From Methylophilales bacterium MBRSF5 (lineage in GTDB: Bacteria; Pseudomonadota; Gammaproteobacteria; Burkholderiales; Methylophilaceae): a DNA stretch of 64,000 nt. Below are positions 7,633-16,508 of this stretch, in pieces. The stretch spans positions 806,001 through 870,000 of the forward strand of contig CP011001.1 of NCBI GenBank assembly GCA_001044335.1, written 5' to 3'. Position numbers and translations under genes: made by a program. Each line of letters starts with the position of its first letter. Within the stretch, counting starts at the first letter, position 1. The notes beneath the pieces are model-generated. The model had not been told where the DNA came from. It was given only the letters and a program-made list of their open reading frames with translations, and ran no database searches.

Positions 7633-8949
7633 ATGAGTGAAATTTTAATACCTGATATTGGTAATTTTGATAGTGTTGACGTCATTGAGATCCTGGTTAA
7701 ACCGGGTGATAAAGTCAATAAAGATGATCCGCTCATAACCCTAGAGTCGGATAAGGCCTCAATGGATATCCCTGCCACTGAATCTGGAATAATTAAAGAG
7801 ATTAAGGTCAGCGTGGGTGACAAGGTGAAAGAAGGTATTGCCATCGCCACTTTTGAAAGTGCTCCAAGCGACGAAAAGAAGGTGGAGTCAAAACCAGCTG
7901 CAAAAAAAGAAGCGGCTAATGATGTAAAAGACAAAATTATTAGCGAACCTTCTCGGCCAGCTCCAGAACCACCTCAGACAATTCAACCTGAAAATAAACC
8001 GATGCCGGTGGCAGAAAGTATTGTTGCCGAGCCAGGTAAAAAAAGTCACGCCTCACCTTCGGTCAGAAGATTTGCCCGTGAGTTAGGGGTTGATTTATCC
8101 TTCATTAACGGTTCAGGGCGTAAAAATAGAATCCTTATTGAAGATGTGCAAAATTACGTTAAGGGTGAATTAAGCAAACCACGCTCACAAAATATGGGGG
8201 CTAATTTTGCACCAAGCCCGATGCCCGTCATCGATTTTGATCAATTTGGTCCGAACGAGACGAAGCCGCTTTCAAAAATCAAAAAAATATCAGGATCCAA
8301 CCTTCATCGAAACTGGGTGTCAGCGCCACATGTTACCCAATTTGATAATGCAGACATCACTGATTTAGAAGCCTTTAGAAAATCGATGCAGGCTGAGGCA
8401 GAAAAACGTGGAACCAAATTAACTCTATTAGCTTTCCTCATGAAAGCTGCAGTGAATGCGCTTAGAGCTTACCCTATTTTCAATACTTCCTTAGCCGCAG
8501 ATGGTGAGAGTCTAATTTATAAGAATTACTTTAATGTTGGTTTTGCATGCGATACACCCGACGGGTTAGTTGTTCCAGTGGTTAAGGGTGTCGAAAAGAA
8601 AGACGTTCTTGAAATTGCTCAAGATTTATCCGCCTTATCTGCTAAGGCACGTGAAAGAAAGCTCACGATTGATGAGATGCAAGGGGGTTGCTTTACCATA
8701 TCCAGCCTAGGTGGCATTGGAGGCACAAAATTTACTCCAATCATTAATTGCCCAGAAGTGGCTATCTTGGGTGTGTCTAAAGCTGAAATGCAGCCCATCT
8801 ATGACAACAATTCCAAAGGATTTGAGGCGAGATTAATATTACCACTTTCATTATCTTATGATCATCGAGTGATTGATGGTGCTGATGGAGCAAGATTTAC
8901 ATCACACTTACGCATGATGTTATCTGACGTTCGAAGACTACTTCTCTAA
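7633..8949 (+). CDS. aceF: Dihydrolipoamide acetyltransferase E2 (pyruvate dehydrogenase)
   Basis: Core E2 of the pyruvate dehydrogenase complex; transfers acetyl from lipoamide to CoA. Domains: one lipoyl domain (1-76) with the lipoylated Lys41 in ESDKASMD; a Pro/Ala/Lys-rich linker (77-137); a peripheral-subunit-binding domain (~139-177, SPSVRRFARELGV); the catalytic domain (~215-438) with active-site His411 and Asp415 in DHRVIDGADG. At 438 residues it is shorter than E. coli AceF because it has one lipoyl domain rather than three. It starts 2 bp after aceE and ends 7 bp before lpd, which carries a further lipoyl domain. Confidence 0.98.
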   Translation: MSEILIPDIGNFDSVDVIEILVKPGDKVNKDDPLITLESDKASMDIPATESGIIKEIKVSVGDKVKEGIAIATFESAPSDEKKVESKPAAKKEAANDVKDKIISEPSRPAPEPPQTIQPENKPMPVAESIVAEPGKKSHASPSVRRFARELGVDLSFINGSGRKNRILIEDVQNYVKGELSKPRSQNMGANFAPSPMPVIDFDQFGPNETKPLSKIKKISGSNLHRNWVSAPHVTQFDNADITDLEAFRKSMQAEAEKRGTKLTLLAFLMKAAVNALRAYPIFNTSLAADGESLIYKNYFNVGFACDTPDGLVVPVVKGVEKKDVLEIAQDLSALSAKARERKLTIDEMQGGCFTISSLGGIGGTKFTPIINCPEVAILGVSKAEMQPIYDNNSKGFEARLILPLSLSYDHRVIDGADGARFTSHLRMMLSDVRRLLL

Positions 8950-8956
8950 AAAATCT

Positions 8957-10675
8957 ATGGCTAATAAAACATTTACTATCCCAGATATAGGTAACTTTGA
9001 CTCGGTTGAAGTGATTGAAATTCATGTGAAAGCTGGCGACTCAGTCAAGACTGATGACGCCCTGATCACCCTTGAATCAGAAAAAGCATCGATGGACATT
9101 CCTGCTACTTTTGATGGGATTGTTCAAGAATTGCTTTTAAAAGTTGGGGATAAGGTAAAGCAAGGAGACAACATCCTCAGTTATGACATCATTGGCGCTA
9201 AAGAAACCAAGCCCGCTGAAACAAAATCAAGCTCAACCAAGCCTATTGAACCAACAAATAATAATGACGACGCATATGATGTTGTTGTGCTTGGGTCAGG
9301 TCCAGGGGGCTATACAGCCGCTTTTAGAGCTGCAGACCTTGGTCTGAAGGTAGCCTTAATTGAACGATTTTCTTCCATCGGTGGTGTTTGTTTGAACGTG
9401 GGTTGCATTCCTTCTAAGGCTTTGTTGCATATGGCCAAAGTCATCACCGAAGCTGAAGATGCCAGTCATCATGGCATTAAATTTAATAAGCCTGAGATTG
9501 ATTTAGAAAAAATTCGTGAATGGAAAAATAACGATGTCGTGGGTAAGCTGACTGGTGGTTTGAGTCAAATGGCCGGCCAAAGAAAAGTGACTGTAATTGA
9601 AGGTTATGGAAAATTTACCGGATCCAACTCCATTGATGTTGAAGATAAAGATAAAAAAACGACTAAGGTGAATTTTAATTCAGCCATCATAGCGGTTGGC
9701 TCTAAACCAATTGTCATTCCAAACACACCGGACCATGCAAACATCATTGACTCCACTGGTGCTCTTGAATTTAAAGATATCCCTGAAAGAATGTTGATTG
9801 TCGGTGGCGGTATTATTGGGTTAGAAATGGGTACCGTTTATGATGCCCTCGGTTCCAAGATTACTGTTGTTGAGCTTGCTGATGGCCTGATTCAAGGATG
9901 TGATCGTGATCTTGTTCGTCCTTTACAAAAACGAATGGAAAAACGATTTGAAAGTATTCATCTTAATACTAAGGTTGTTGAGATTAAGGCTGACGGAGAT
10001 AACCTTAAAGTTACCTTTGAAAATAAAGATGGTCAATTTGAAGATACTTTTAACAAAGTTCTCATTTCAGTTGGACGTACTCCAAATGGAAAATTAATCA
10101 ATGCCGAATTAGCAGGTGTTAATGTGGATGACAGAGGATTTATTAATGTTGATCGACAATTTAAGACAAATGTGCCACACATCTATGCGATTGGCGATGT
10201 CATAGGCCAACCGATGCTGGCCCATAAGGCTACTCATGAAGCAAAAATTGCTGCCGAAGTGATTGCAGGAGAAAAAGTCGAATACCAAGCCAACGTCATT
10301 CCATCGGTCGCTTATACTGATCCTGAAGTCGCTTGGGTGGGTGTTACCGAGAACGAGGCTAAGCAAAATAACATAGAAATTGAAAAATCAGCTTTTCCAT
10401 GGGCTGCTAGCGGTCGAGCCTTATCTAATAACAGAACGGAAGGGTTGACCAAACTTATCTTTGATAAACAAACCAAACGCCTTATCGGCGCAGGTATTGT
10501 TGGAGTGAACGCTGGTGAATTAATCGCTGAGGCCTGTATGGCTATTGAGATGGGTGCGGATGCTCAAGATATTGGCTTAACCATTCATCCTCACCCCACC
10601 CTATCAGAGTCTGTTGCCATGGCTTCTGAGGTGTATGAGGGAACGATTACAGACTTATTTATCCGTAAGCGCTAA
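8957..10675 (+). CDS. lpd: Dihydrolipoamide dehydrogenase E3 with N-terminal lipoyl domain
   Basis: FAD enzyme that reoxidises dihydrolipoamide with NAD+. Residues 1-80 are a lipoyl domain (Lys43 in ESEKASMD), joined by a Ser/Thr/Pro/Lys linker to a complete E3 (from ~105). The E3 has the FAD motif GSGPGG (113-118), redox disulphide Cys145/Cys150 in CLNVGCIPSK, the NAD motif GGGIIG, and the active-site His546/Glu551 in HPHPTLSE. The 572-residue length reflects the fusion, known from Neisseria and other betaproteobacteria. The last 21 bp overlap the convergent coaX gene tail to tail. Confidence 0.97.
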   Translation: MANKTFTIPDIGNFDSVEVIEIHVKAGDSVKTDDALITLESEKASMDIPATFDGIVQELLLKVGDKVKQGDNILSYDIIGAKETKPAETKSSSTKPIEPTNNNDDAYDVVVLGSGPGGYTAAFRAADLGLKVALIERFSSIGGVCLNVGCIPSKALLHMAKVITEAEDASHHGIKFNKPEIDLEKIREWKNNDVVGKLTGGLSQMAGQRKVTVIEGYGKFTGSNSIDVEDKDKKTTKVNFNSAIIAVGSKPIVIPNTPDHANIIDSTGALEFKDIPERMLIVGGGIIGLEMGTVYDALGSKITVVELADGLIQGCDRDLVRPLQKRMEKRFESIHLNTKVVEIKADGDNLKVTFENKDGQFEDTFNKVLISVGRTPNGKLINAELAGVNVDDRGFINVDRQFKTNVPHIYAIGDVIGQPMLAHKATHEAKIAAEVIAGEKVEYQANVIPSVAYTDPEVAWVGVTENEAKQNNIEIEKSAFPWAASGRALSNNRTEGLTKLIFDKQTKRLIGAGIVGVNAGELIAEACMAIEMGADAQDIGLTIHPHPTLSESVAMASEVYEGTITDLFIRKR

Positions 10676-11389
10676 TTTTTTATATATCTTTAAACCCTCG
10701 ATCACTGCATTATCAATCTTGTGGTATTTTTGCTGCATCTGCTCCTCAAGAGAATCGAAAATAATATTGGCATCACCACCGGTGAGATAAATATCTATCT
10801 CATTAAAATCAAGGTGATGATGCATGATAAATTTTTCAACCGCACCTGAAACAGACATTAAAAATCCGTGCAGTAAAGCCATATCAGAATTATTAATATC
10901 TATAGTCATGTCTTTGTTTTTCATTCTAATTGCAGCAGAGTTTTGCATCAGAGACTGGTTAAACAGATGGAATCCAGGAAGAATTAATCCACCTTTATGC
11001 AGATATGAATCATAATCAGACAATAACAAATCAATGGTCAACGCGGTACCTGAATCTATGATGATTGCATTTTTTTTGGTTCTCTCAGTTAGTGCTAAGA
11101 CACCCAGCCACCGATCAACCCCTAATTCATTTGAATAATTAGTATTTAAAAAATGTTTATTAACTTTAGCAAACAAGATATGTGGACACAAGGGTTTTAT
11201 CTTCTCAATAATTTGCTGTTCCAACACTTCAGAATTGACACTAGATATAAGCACATTCTCAATTCGTTCCGCTTTAATGGTTAAATCATTTAACTCTGTA
11301 TTGAAAATGAGTCCTGTTTTTTCAACATCCTCATTGGAAGATAAACACCACTTTGTTTTTGTATTTCCAACATCAATGAATAGATCCAT
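10655..11389 (-). CDS. coaX: Type III pantothenate kinase
   Basis: Phosphorylates pantothenate in the first step of coenzyme A synthesis; the type III enzyme is not feedback-inhibited by CoA. ASKHA-fold features: phosphate motif DVGNTKTKW (6-14), the pantothenate segment GVDRWLGVLAL, the second ATP motif IIDSGTALTIDLL, and KGGLILPGF. Length 244 is usual for the family. It is transcribed divergently from ppx across a 70-bp gap that holds a near-symmetrical Pho-box-like site (11417-11434). That site could also face coaX, but its spacing fits ppx better. Confidence 0.95.
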   Translation of the reverse strand: MDLFIDVGNTKTKWCLSSNEDVEKTGLIFNTELNDLTIKAERIENVLISSVNSEVLEQQIIEKIKPLCPHILFAKVNKHFLNTNYSNELGVDRWLGVLALTERTKKNAIIIDSGTALTIDLLLSDYDSYLHKGGLILPGFHLFNQSLMQNSAAIRMKNKDMTIDINNSDMALLHGFLMSVSGAVEKFIMHHHLDFNEIDIYLTGGDANIIFDSLEEQMQQKYHKIDNAVIEGLKIYKKLALTDK

Positions 11390-11416
11390 AAATTAAATCT
11401 TATAAATAAAAAATTA

Positions 11417-11450
11417 ATGACATAATTATGTAATAAATAACGGGTATATT
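11417..11450 (+). promoter_or_regulatory. Pho-box-like promoter of ppx
   Basis: ATGACAT AATT ATGTAAT (11417-11434), 7-mers at 11-bp pitch, is followed after 10 bp by TATATT (11445-11450). The ppx ATG is 9 nt further on with no Shine-Dalgarno, which predicts a near-leaderless mRNA. The 7-mers are weaker than at ppk or pstS (5 of 7 each); the geometry is what makes it credible. Read on the other strand (ATTACAT AATT ATGTCAT) it could face coaX. Confidence 0.5.
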
Positions 11451-11459
11451 TTAGCAAAG

Positions 11460-13043
11460 ATGGATTCTTTTTTATCGAACAAAACAGAGAACTTGGTAGC
11501 CGCCATTGATTTAGGCTCAAACAGCTTTAAATTAATGATTGCTAAAATCGTATCAAACAATGGAATTATTCATATCGAGGAACTGGACACCATTAAAGAG
11601 TCGATTAAAATTGCATCAGGATTAGACGATAAAGGTTTTCTCTCAGAAAAATACATCAAAAAAACCTATGAGACCCTTATTAGATTTGGTGATCGCCTTC
11701 GTAGGTTTGACAAAAAATCTGTTACCGCAGTCGGAACCTATACTCTCCGCTCTATAAAAAATAAAAATTTCATTGAAAATACGCAAAAGCTTTTAGGTTT
11801 TGATATTGAGATCATATCTGGTCACGAAGAGGCAGAATTTATCTACCAAGGTGTGATGCACGTCTCACCCGAGCTAAGTGGAAAACAGTTGATTATTGAT
11901 ATAGGCGGTGGATCCACAGAAATCATTATTGGTGACAGAAAAAAAATCAAAGATTCACTATCACTCTCCTTGGGATGTGTCACCTCTGCGGTAAGCTTTT
12001 TTGATGGCACCAAAATAACAAAGAAAGCTTTTAATAATGCCGTAGTTCATGCAAAAAAAGTATTAGAAAAAAACTTAACTAAAGATTTTAAAAACTGGGC
12101 AAATGTGATCGGTACATCTGGAACATGCAGGGCCATTGCCGATATTATTTTAATCAACAATCTTGACACAACTACCAATAGTCCAATTGATGAAATTGGA
12201 GGTTTTATAACACTGAAAGGATTAAAAGCAATAAAAACAGAACTCTTGGAGGCTGGTGATGTAAATCAATCCAATCTGAGTGGAATCAAAAGTGATCGAA
12301 AAGGCGTTATTGCAAGTGGTTTATCTATTTTATTAGCCGTCTTTGAACACTTAAAAATTAAGCAAATGGAAGTTACAGAATCAGCTCTTTTATACGGATC
12401 TATTCATAAAAGATTATTTAATTTGATTGATAATCCAAACAATGCCATTGGAGCGTATAAGAAAATTATTCCGCTTGACGTGTCAGATAAGATCAAAGAT
12501 CAATGTGAAGAAGAGATAAAAATTCTTGAAGAAAAATTTTATTCTGATACAAAACAAACTAATCGAGTCTACCTCACCGCTACATCATTGTCTGAACAGT
12601 TGATTTCAAAAGAGGAGGATAGAAAAATTTTATTGTGGGCTTCAAGATTATTGGAGATTGGCAAATCCATTAATCTCAAAAATTATCACATCTATTCAAG
12701 TTACATTATTAGTAATAGTGAACTTCATGGCTTTACCAACAAACAAAAAGTTAGGCTCTCTACTTTAGTCCATGCTCACAGGGCTTCCTTAAATACTTAT
12801 AACTTTAATAAGCAATATATCGATTGGATTATGTTATTTACGCTAAGACTAAGTTATATTTTATGTAAAAATAGGGAATTGTTTGATTTTTCAAATATAA
12901 AAATTGATAAATCAAAAAAAAGAATTATTGTTAGTTTCAAAAAAGATTGGTTAGGCCAAAACCCATATCTATCCTTCAGATTAAAAAAAGAAAATTCATA
13001 TTGGAAAAAATTAAATAACCATTTTAAGATCGAAACTTCTTAA
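11460..13043 (+). CDS. ppx: Exopolyphosphatase, Ppx/GppA family
   Basis: Releases terminal phosphate from polyphosphate (or pppGpp in GppA-type members). The 527-residue length and domain order are typical. The N-terminal ASKHA domain has phosphate motif DLGSNSFKL (from residue 18) and DIGGGSTEIIIG; a GTSGTCRAIADI segment follows; the C-terminal half is the helical HD-like domain ending in a short beta part (IIVSFKKDWLG). No Shine-Dalgarno is seen, but conserved sequence starts about residue 13, so the start cannot be far off. With ppk in the same window and Pho-box-like sites at both, polyphosphate turnover seems tied to phosphate supply. The 3' end overlaps plsC by 20 bp. Confidence 0.93.
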   Translation: MDSFLSNKTENLVAAIDLGSNSFKLMIAKIVSNNGIIHIEELDTIKESIKIASGLDDKGFLSEKYIKKTYETLIRFGDRLRRFDKKSVTAVGTYTLRSIKNKNFIENTQKLLGFDIEIISGHEEAEFIYQGVMHVSPELSGKQLIIDIGGGSTEIIIGDRKKIKDSLSLSLGCVTSAVSFFDGTKITKKAFNNAVVHAKKVLEKNLTKDFKNWANVIGTSGTCRAIADIILINNLDTTTNSPIDEIGGFITLKGLKAIKTELLEAGDVNQSNLSGIKSDRKGVIASGLSILLAVFEHLKIKQMEVTESALLYGSIHKRLFNLIDNPNNAIGAYKKIIPLDVSDKIKDQCEEEIKILEEKFYSDTKQTNRVYLTATSLSEQLISKEEDRKILLWASRLLEIGKSINLKNYHIYSSYIISNSELHGFTNKQKVRLSTLVHAHRASLNTYNFNKQYIDWIMLFTLRLSYILCKNRELFDFSNIKIDKSKKRIIVSFKKDWLGQNPYLSFRLKKENSYWKKLNNHFKIETS

Positions 13044-13761
13044 CTATTTGTTCATTAATAATTTGATTGGCATTAATCGCAATCTCTTTTCTGTTTCTAT
13101 TCTTCCCATCTATACCTTTAAAATAAGTGACGCTAGCCTCAAATCCAGGATTTTTAACTATCCGCAGAATAGATTCAACCAATGTATCATCGCCAACATA
13201 TGCTGGAATATTTGTAAATTGATTATCTTTTAAATACTCAATAGAAACTGGATAAGTTGATTTACATAGATCAACTGGGATCTGAAAAAAATTACTATGA
13301 AACGGCTTAACATGTTTTCCAACTGTAGAAGTGCCTTCTGGGAAAATAAAAATTGAGGAATGACTCAATGAAGACTTGATATGCTGATAAGCCATTAGCA
13401 TGGATTTTTTCGATGAGCGATCTAAGAATATTGTGTTCGTAAACCTGGCCATTAAGCCAAAGACTGGCCAGCTTTTCACAGATGATTTGGCAACAAATGC
13501 TACTGGCATAATACTGTTTATAACTATAATATCTAACCAAGAGATGTGATTTGCAACAAAAAATTTATTTTTTAATAAACTTAAATTTTGCCCCGATATT
13601 TTTATTTTTACTTTAATAATTCTTAACAAACAAAGGCACCAAGACTTGATAATTAAAGTCTTCATTTTTTTTGTCATTACAGGAAATGTTACCGCCAATA
13701 AAAGTCCTGCTAACACATGAACGAATAATTGCAATATTCTTACTAAATTTGAAACTGTCAT
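13024..13761 (-). CDS. plsC: 1-acyl-glycerol-3-phosphate O-acyltransferase family (PlsC/OlsA-like)
   Basis: Membrane acyltransferase adding an acyl chain to a lysolipid. Counting from the longest frame (GTG 13821), the catalytic NHxxxxD motif is His92-Asp97 in NHISWLD and the substrate motif FPEGTS spans 160-165. An N-terminal hydrophobic helix (LVHVLAGLLLAV-like) anchors it. I prefer the ATG at 13761: it leaves room for the divergent neighbour and puts the anchor at the N-terminus. ATG 13788 and GTG 13821 are alternatives, the last overlapping the next gene. The Pho-box-like site at 13755-13772 overlaps this start. It may be the general PlsC, or OlsA, the second acyltransferase of ornithine-lipid synthesis, given the OlsB-type gene nearby. 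Confidence 0.88.
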   Translation of the reverse strand: MTVSNLVRILQLFVHVLAGLLLAVTFPVMTKKMKTLIIKSWCLCLLRIIKVKIKISGQNLSLLKNKFFVANHISWLDIIVINSIMPVAFVAKSSVKSWPVFGLMARFTNTIFLDRSSKKSMLMAYQHIKSSLSHSSIFIFPEGTSTVGKHVKPFHSNFFQIPVDLCKSTYPVSIEYLKDNQFTNIPAYVGDDTLVESILRIVKNPGFEASVTYFKGIDGKNRNRKEIAINANQIINEQIVKKFRS

Positions 13762-13788
13762 ATTTTTTACATATTCATGGCCTACCAT
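13755..13788 (+). promoter_or_regulatory. Pho-box-like promoter of the PlcP-type gene
   Basis: CTGTCAT ATTT TTTACAT (13755-13772): the first 7-mer matches the E. coli Pho consensus perfectly, the second 4 of 7. After exactly 10 bp comes TACCAT (13783-13788), a modest -10. The gene starts at 13804 or 13813. The site covers the likely start codon of divergent plsC, so bound PhoB could also affect plsC. Confidence 0.6.
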
Positions 13789-13803
13789 TACAAAAAACTT
13801 TGA

Positions 13804-14550
13804 ATGGTTTTCATGAATCACTTTCGTACTATTTGGATATCAGATACGCACCTAGGAACAAAATCTTCCAACGTCAAGCATCTCAATAATTTCTTTAAGC
13901 ATAATACAGCAGATAAAATATATTTAGTAGGAGATATCATTGATGGTTGGGAGTTAAATAAAAAATGGTACTGGCCAAAGTCTCATAACCAATTCATTAG
14001 GATCGTTCTAAAAATTGCAAGAAAGTCAAAAGTTATCTATATTCCAGGAAATCATGACTCGTTTTTAAGAAATTTTTTAAGCTTAATTAAGTTTTCCTCT
14101 ATCTCATTTAAGAAAAATACAATTCATATAACTAAACATAAAAAAAAGATACTAGTTACACATGGAGATCAATTCGATAATGTGCGACACGTATCTGTCT
14201 TGATGAACAAACTTGGCGACCTTCTCTATTCATTTTTTATATTTATCTCAACAAAAATTACTGACTGGAGAAATTCAAGAAATCTCCCCCATTGGTCATT
14301 TGCGACGCAAGTAAAAATGAAATCAAAAAATGTAAAAAAATACATAAAAAACTATAAATTATTTATGGCAAATGAAGCCAGAAGAAACAAATGTGATGGA
14401 GTTGTTTGTGGTCATATTCATCATCCTGAGATAGAAACTATTGATGGAATTAATTACTACAACGATGGAGACTGGGTTGAACACCTTTCAGCTTTAGTCG
14501 AGGATAAAAATGGCAACATAAAGTTGATTTACTGGAAAGAAATTAAATAA
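13804..14550 (+). CDS. LpxH/PlcP-type metallophosphoesterase (putative phospholipase C PlcP)
   Basis: Calcineurin-like phosphoesterase of the COG2908 group (248 residues). Dimetal ligands are complete: Asp14/His16 (SDTHLG), Asp44 (GDIID), Asn83-His84 (GNHD), His120 (THGDQFD), His204/His206 (GHIHHPE). This group includes LpxH (UDP-diacylglucosamine hydrolase of lipid A) and PlcP, the phospholipase C that degrades phospholipids to diacylglycerol in phosphate-starved Sinorhizobium and marine bacteria. Its neighbours (OlsB-type, Ugd, two GT4 genes, PAP2) and the upstream Pho-box-like site favour PlcP. Met4 (13813) is an alternative start. olsB follows after 14 bp, probably in the same operon. LpxH remains the alternative; a separate lpxH elsewhere would settle it. 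Confidence 0.75.
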   Translation: MVFMNHFRTIWISDTHLGTKSSNVKHLNNFFKHNTADKIYLVGDIIDGWELNKKWYWPKSHNQFIRIVLKIARKSKVIYIPGNHDSFLRNFLSLIKFSSISFKKNTIHITKHKKKILVTHGDQFDNVRHVSVLMNKLGDLLYSFFIFISTKITDWRNSRNLPHWSFATQVKMKSKNVKKYIKNYKLFMANEARRNKCDGVVCGHIHHPEIETIDGINYYNDGDWVEHLSALVEDKNGNIKLIYWKEIK

Positions 14551-14564
14551 CCAAAGGGCTAAAT

Positions 14565-15338
14565 ATGAAAATTACAAATCTACAAATTAACCGCAATGTC
14601 CAAACCGCAAAAAGAGTTAAAAAATCCAGTGATAGACCATTAATCTTAGCTGACTGGATTCAGAATAAAAATGATTTAAAAACAGTACAAAAACTTCGTT
14701 ATAAAATTTTCAAAAAAGAAATGGGAGCAAATATAAAAGGATCTCTCGATAAGGATACCCTCGATGATTACTGCGAACATTTAATAATTAAAGATGCAAC
14801 CAATAATCAACCTATTGGCACATACAGAATACTTACCCCTTATAAAGCAGAGGAGTATGGGTCTTTATACACAGAAAGTGAATTTAATATAGGAAGTCTT
14901 GCTTCTATAAAAAATGAAATGATAGAACTTGGAAGAGCTTGTATTGATAAAAAATATCGCACTGGAGGGGTAATAATGATGCTATGGGCCGAGATTGCAA
15001 AATTTATGGTTACAAATAAATTCCGTTATCTAATTGGCTGCTCAAGCGTATCAGTAAAAGATGGGGGATACAACGCTGCTAATTTGTATTATCAATTAAA
15101 ATCTCATAAACAGTTTCTTGAATTAGCAGACGTTTACCCCTTGCATCCACTTCCAGTTGAAAAGTTATGTAATGGAGAAAAAGGCGCTATACCGCCTCTA
15201 CTAAATGGTTATATTAGACTTGGAGCAAAAATTATTGGCAAACCTGCTTGGGATCCAGAATTTCAAACTGCTGATTTTCTTACACTACTTGACTTGGAGA
15301 ATTTACCAATAAAATATAAAGCTCACTTTCTGAAATAA
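14565..15338 (+). CDS. OlsB-type GNAT N-acyltransferase (putative lyso-ornithine lipid synthesis)
   Basis: A 257-residue GNAT-fold acyltransferase of the COG3176/OlsB group, which takes acyl chains from acyl-ACP; OlsB acylates the alpha-amino group of ornithine to make lyso-ornithine lipid. Recognisable segments are VQKLRYKIFKKEMG (N-terminal), DDYCEHLIIKD, GTYRIL, and IELGRACIDKKYRTGG...LWAEI, matching the (E)(I/L)GRxCxxxxYR...LW pattern of OlsB, then RYLIGCSSV. The first ~35 residues are a basic unconserved extension. It follows the PlcP-type gene by 14 bp with a weak AAGGG Shine-Dalgarno and would share its Pho-box-like promoter. The amino-acid substrate is inferred. Its stop abuts the convergent ugd stop. 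Confidence 0.75.
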   Translation: MKITNLQINRNVQTAKRVKKSSDRPLILADWIQNKNDLKTVQKLRYKIFKKEMGANIKGSLDKDTLDDYCEHLIIKDATNNQPIGTYRILTPYKAEEYGSLYTESEFNIGSLASIKNEMIELGRACIDKKYRTGGVIMMLWAEIAKFMVTNKFRYLIGCSSVSVKDGGYNAANLYYQLKSHKQFLELADVYPLHPLPVEKLCNGEKGAIPPLLNGYIRLGAKIIGKPAWDPEFQTADFLTLLDLENLPIKYKAHFLK

Positions 15339-16508
15339 TTAATTTTCATCAGAAATGCTGCGGGAGAAAATCTTTTTTGCATAAGGTTTTATTTTTGTAT
15401 CAATGCGATTAGCAATAATTAAATCCGAATTATTGGTAAACTTTTTAAAAGATTTTTCAATGTCAAATGTCATTATACTTTTTTGTTGATTTAGTAATGG
15501 TTCGTAAATAATAATTTTTTGGCCTTCCTGTTTCAAAATTTTAATTACATCAATTATCGCAGATTCTCTAAAATTATCGGATTTTGATTTCATTACTAAT
15601 CTGTATACCCCAACTGTTTTAACCTTTTTTTCAATAATTTTATTCGCAACAAATTGTTTTCTTGTCAAATTACTGTCAACTATAGCCTTCATTAAATTAT
15701 TGGGGATTTGCTTATAAGACGATAGCAGCTGCTTTGTATCTTTTGGTAAACAATACCCCCCATAACCAAAAGAGGGATTATTGTAAAAATTTCCAATTCT
15801 TGAATCTGTACACACGCCATCTAATATATCTTTTGTATCCATACCTAGTTTAATTGCGTATGTATCTAATTCGTTAAAAAAAGCTACTCTCATAGCAAGG
15901 TATGTGTTTGCGAACAACTTTATTGACTCCGCCTCTAATTCATTCGTAAAAATTAAAGGAGCTGTTCTGTTAAGAGAGAGTTTTTTGAATATCTTGCCAA
16001 TTTTTTTTGCGTATTGATCTTTTCCACCTACAACAATTCTAGATGGGTTTAAGCAATCATAAAGCGCTGTGCCTTCACGAAGAAACTCTGGTGAAAAGTA
16101 AATCTTGTCAAATTTAAAAGTTTTCCTTAAATAATTAATATAACCAACCGGAATGGTTGATTTAATTAAAATCATACAGTCTTTATTAACTTTTAAGATA
16201 TTCTGTATAGATTTTTCAATTGAAGATGTATCGAATGAATCATTATCAACATCATAATTTGTTGGCGTAGCAATCACGACTAACTCACGATCTTTGTATG
16301 CTTTTTCAAAATTTTTAGTCGCTAAAAAATCTTTACTAACATTGCCCAGGTAATCATCGATCATAGAGTCACTAATTGGGGACTTTCCCTGATTAATTTT
16401 TTTTATTTTTACTTCATCTACATCAACTAGTACAACATTGTGCGACTGATCAAGCATTATTGCGTTTGCTAGTCCAACATACCCTATACCAACAACTGCA
16501 ATTTTCAA
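15339..16508 (-). CDS. ugd: UDP-glucose 6-dehydrogenase
   Basis: Oxidises UDP-glucose to UDP-glucuronate with two NAD+. At 389 residues it is of the short E. coli Ugd type. The Rossmann motif is GIGYVG (7-12). The catalytic Cys253 and Asp257 lie in GYGGYCLPKDTKQ, Lys197 and Asn201 in the ESIKLFANTYLAMR helix, and the hexamer-type C-terminal Rossmann domain follows. It starts with TTG at 16508, overlapping the stop of the upstream GT4 gene (TTGA), so the two are translationally coupled. Beside a glycosyltransferase and lipid genes, with no capsule or LPS cluster in sight, its UDP-glucuronate is most simply the donor for glucuronosyl-diacylglycerol. Confidence 0.9.
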   Translation of the reverse strand: MKIAVVGIGYVGLANAIMLDQSHNVVLVDVDEVKIKKINQGKSPISDSMIDDYLGNVSKDFLATKNFEKAYKDRELVVIATPTNYDVDNDSFDTSSIEKSIQNILKVNKDCMILIKSTIPVGYINYLRKTFKFDKIYFSPEFLREGTALYDCLNPSRIVVGGKDQYAKKIGKIFKKLSLNRTAPLIFTNELEAESIKLFANTYLAMRVAFFNELDTYAIKLGMDTKDILDGVCTDSRIGNFYNNPSFGYGGYCLPKDTKQLLSSYKQIPNNLMKAIVDSNLTRKQFVANKIIEKKVKTVGVYRLVMKSKSDNFRESAIIDVIKILKQEGQKIIIYEPLLNQQKSIMTFDIEKSFKKFTNNSDLIIANRIDTKIKPYAKKIFSRSISDEN

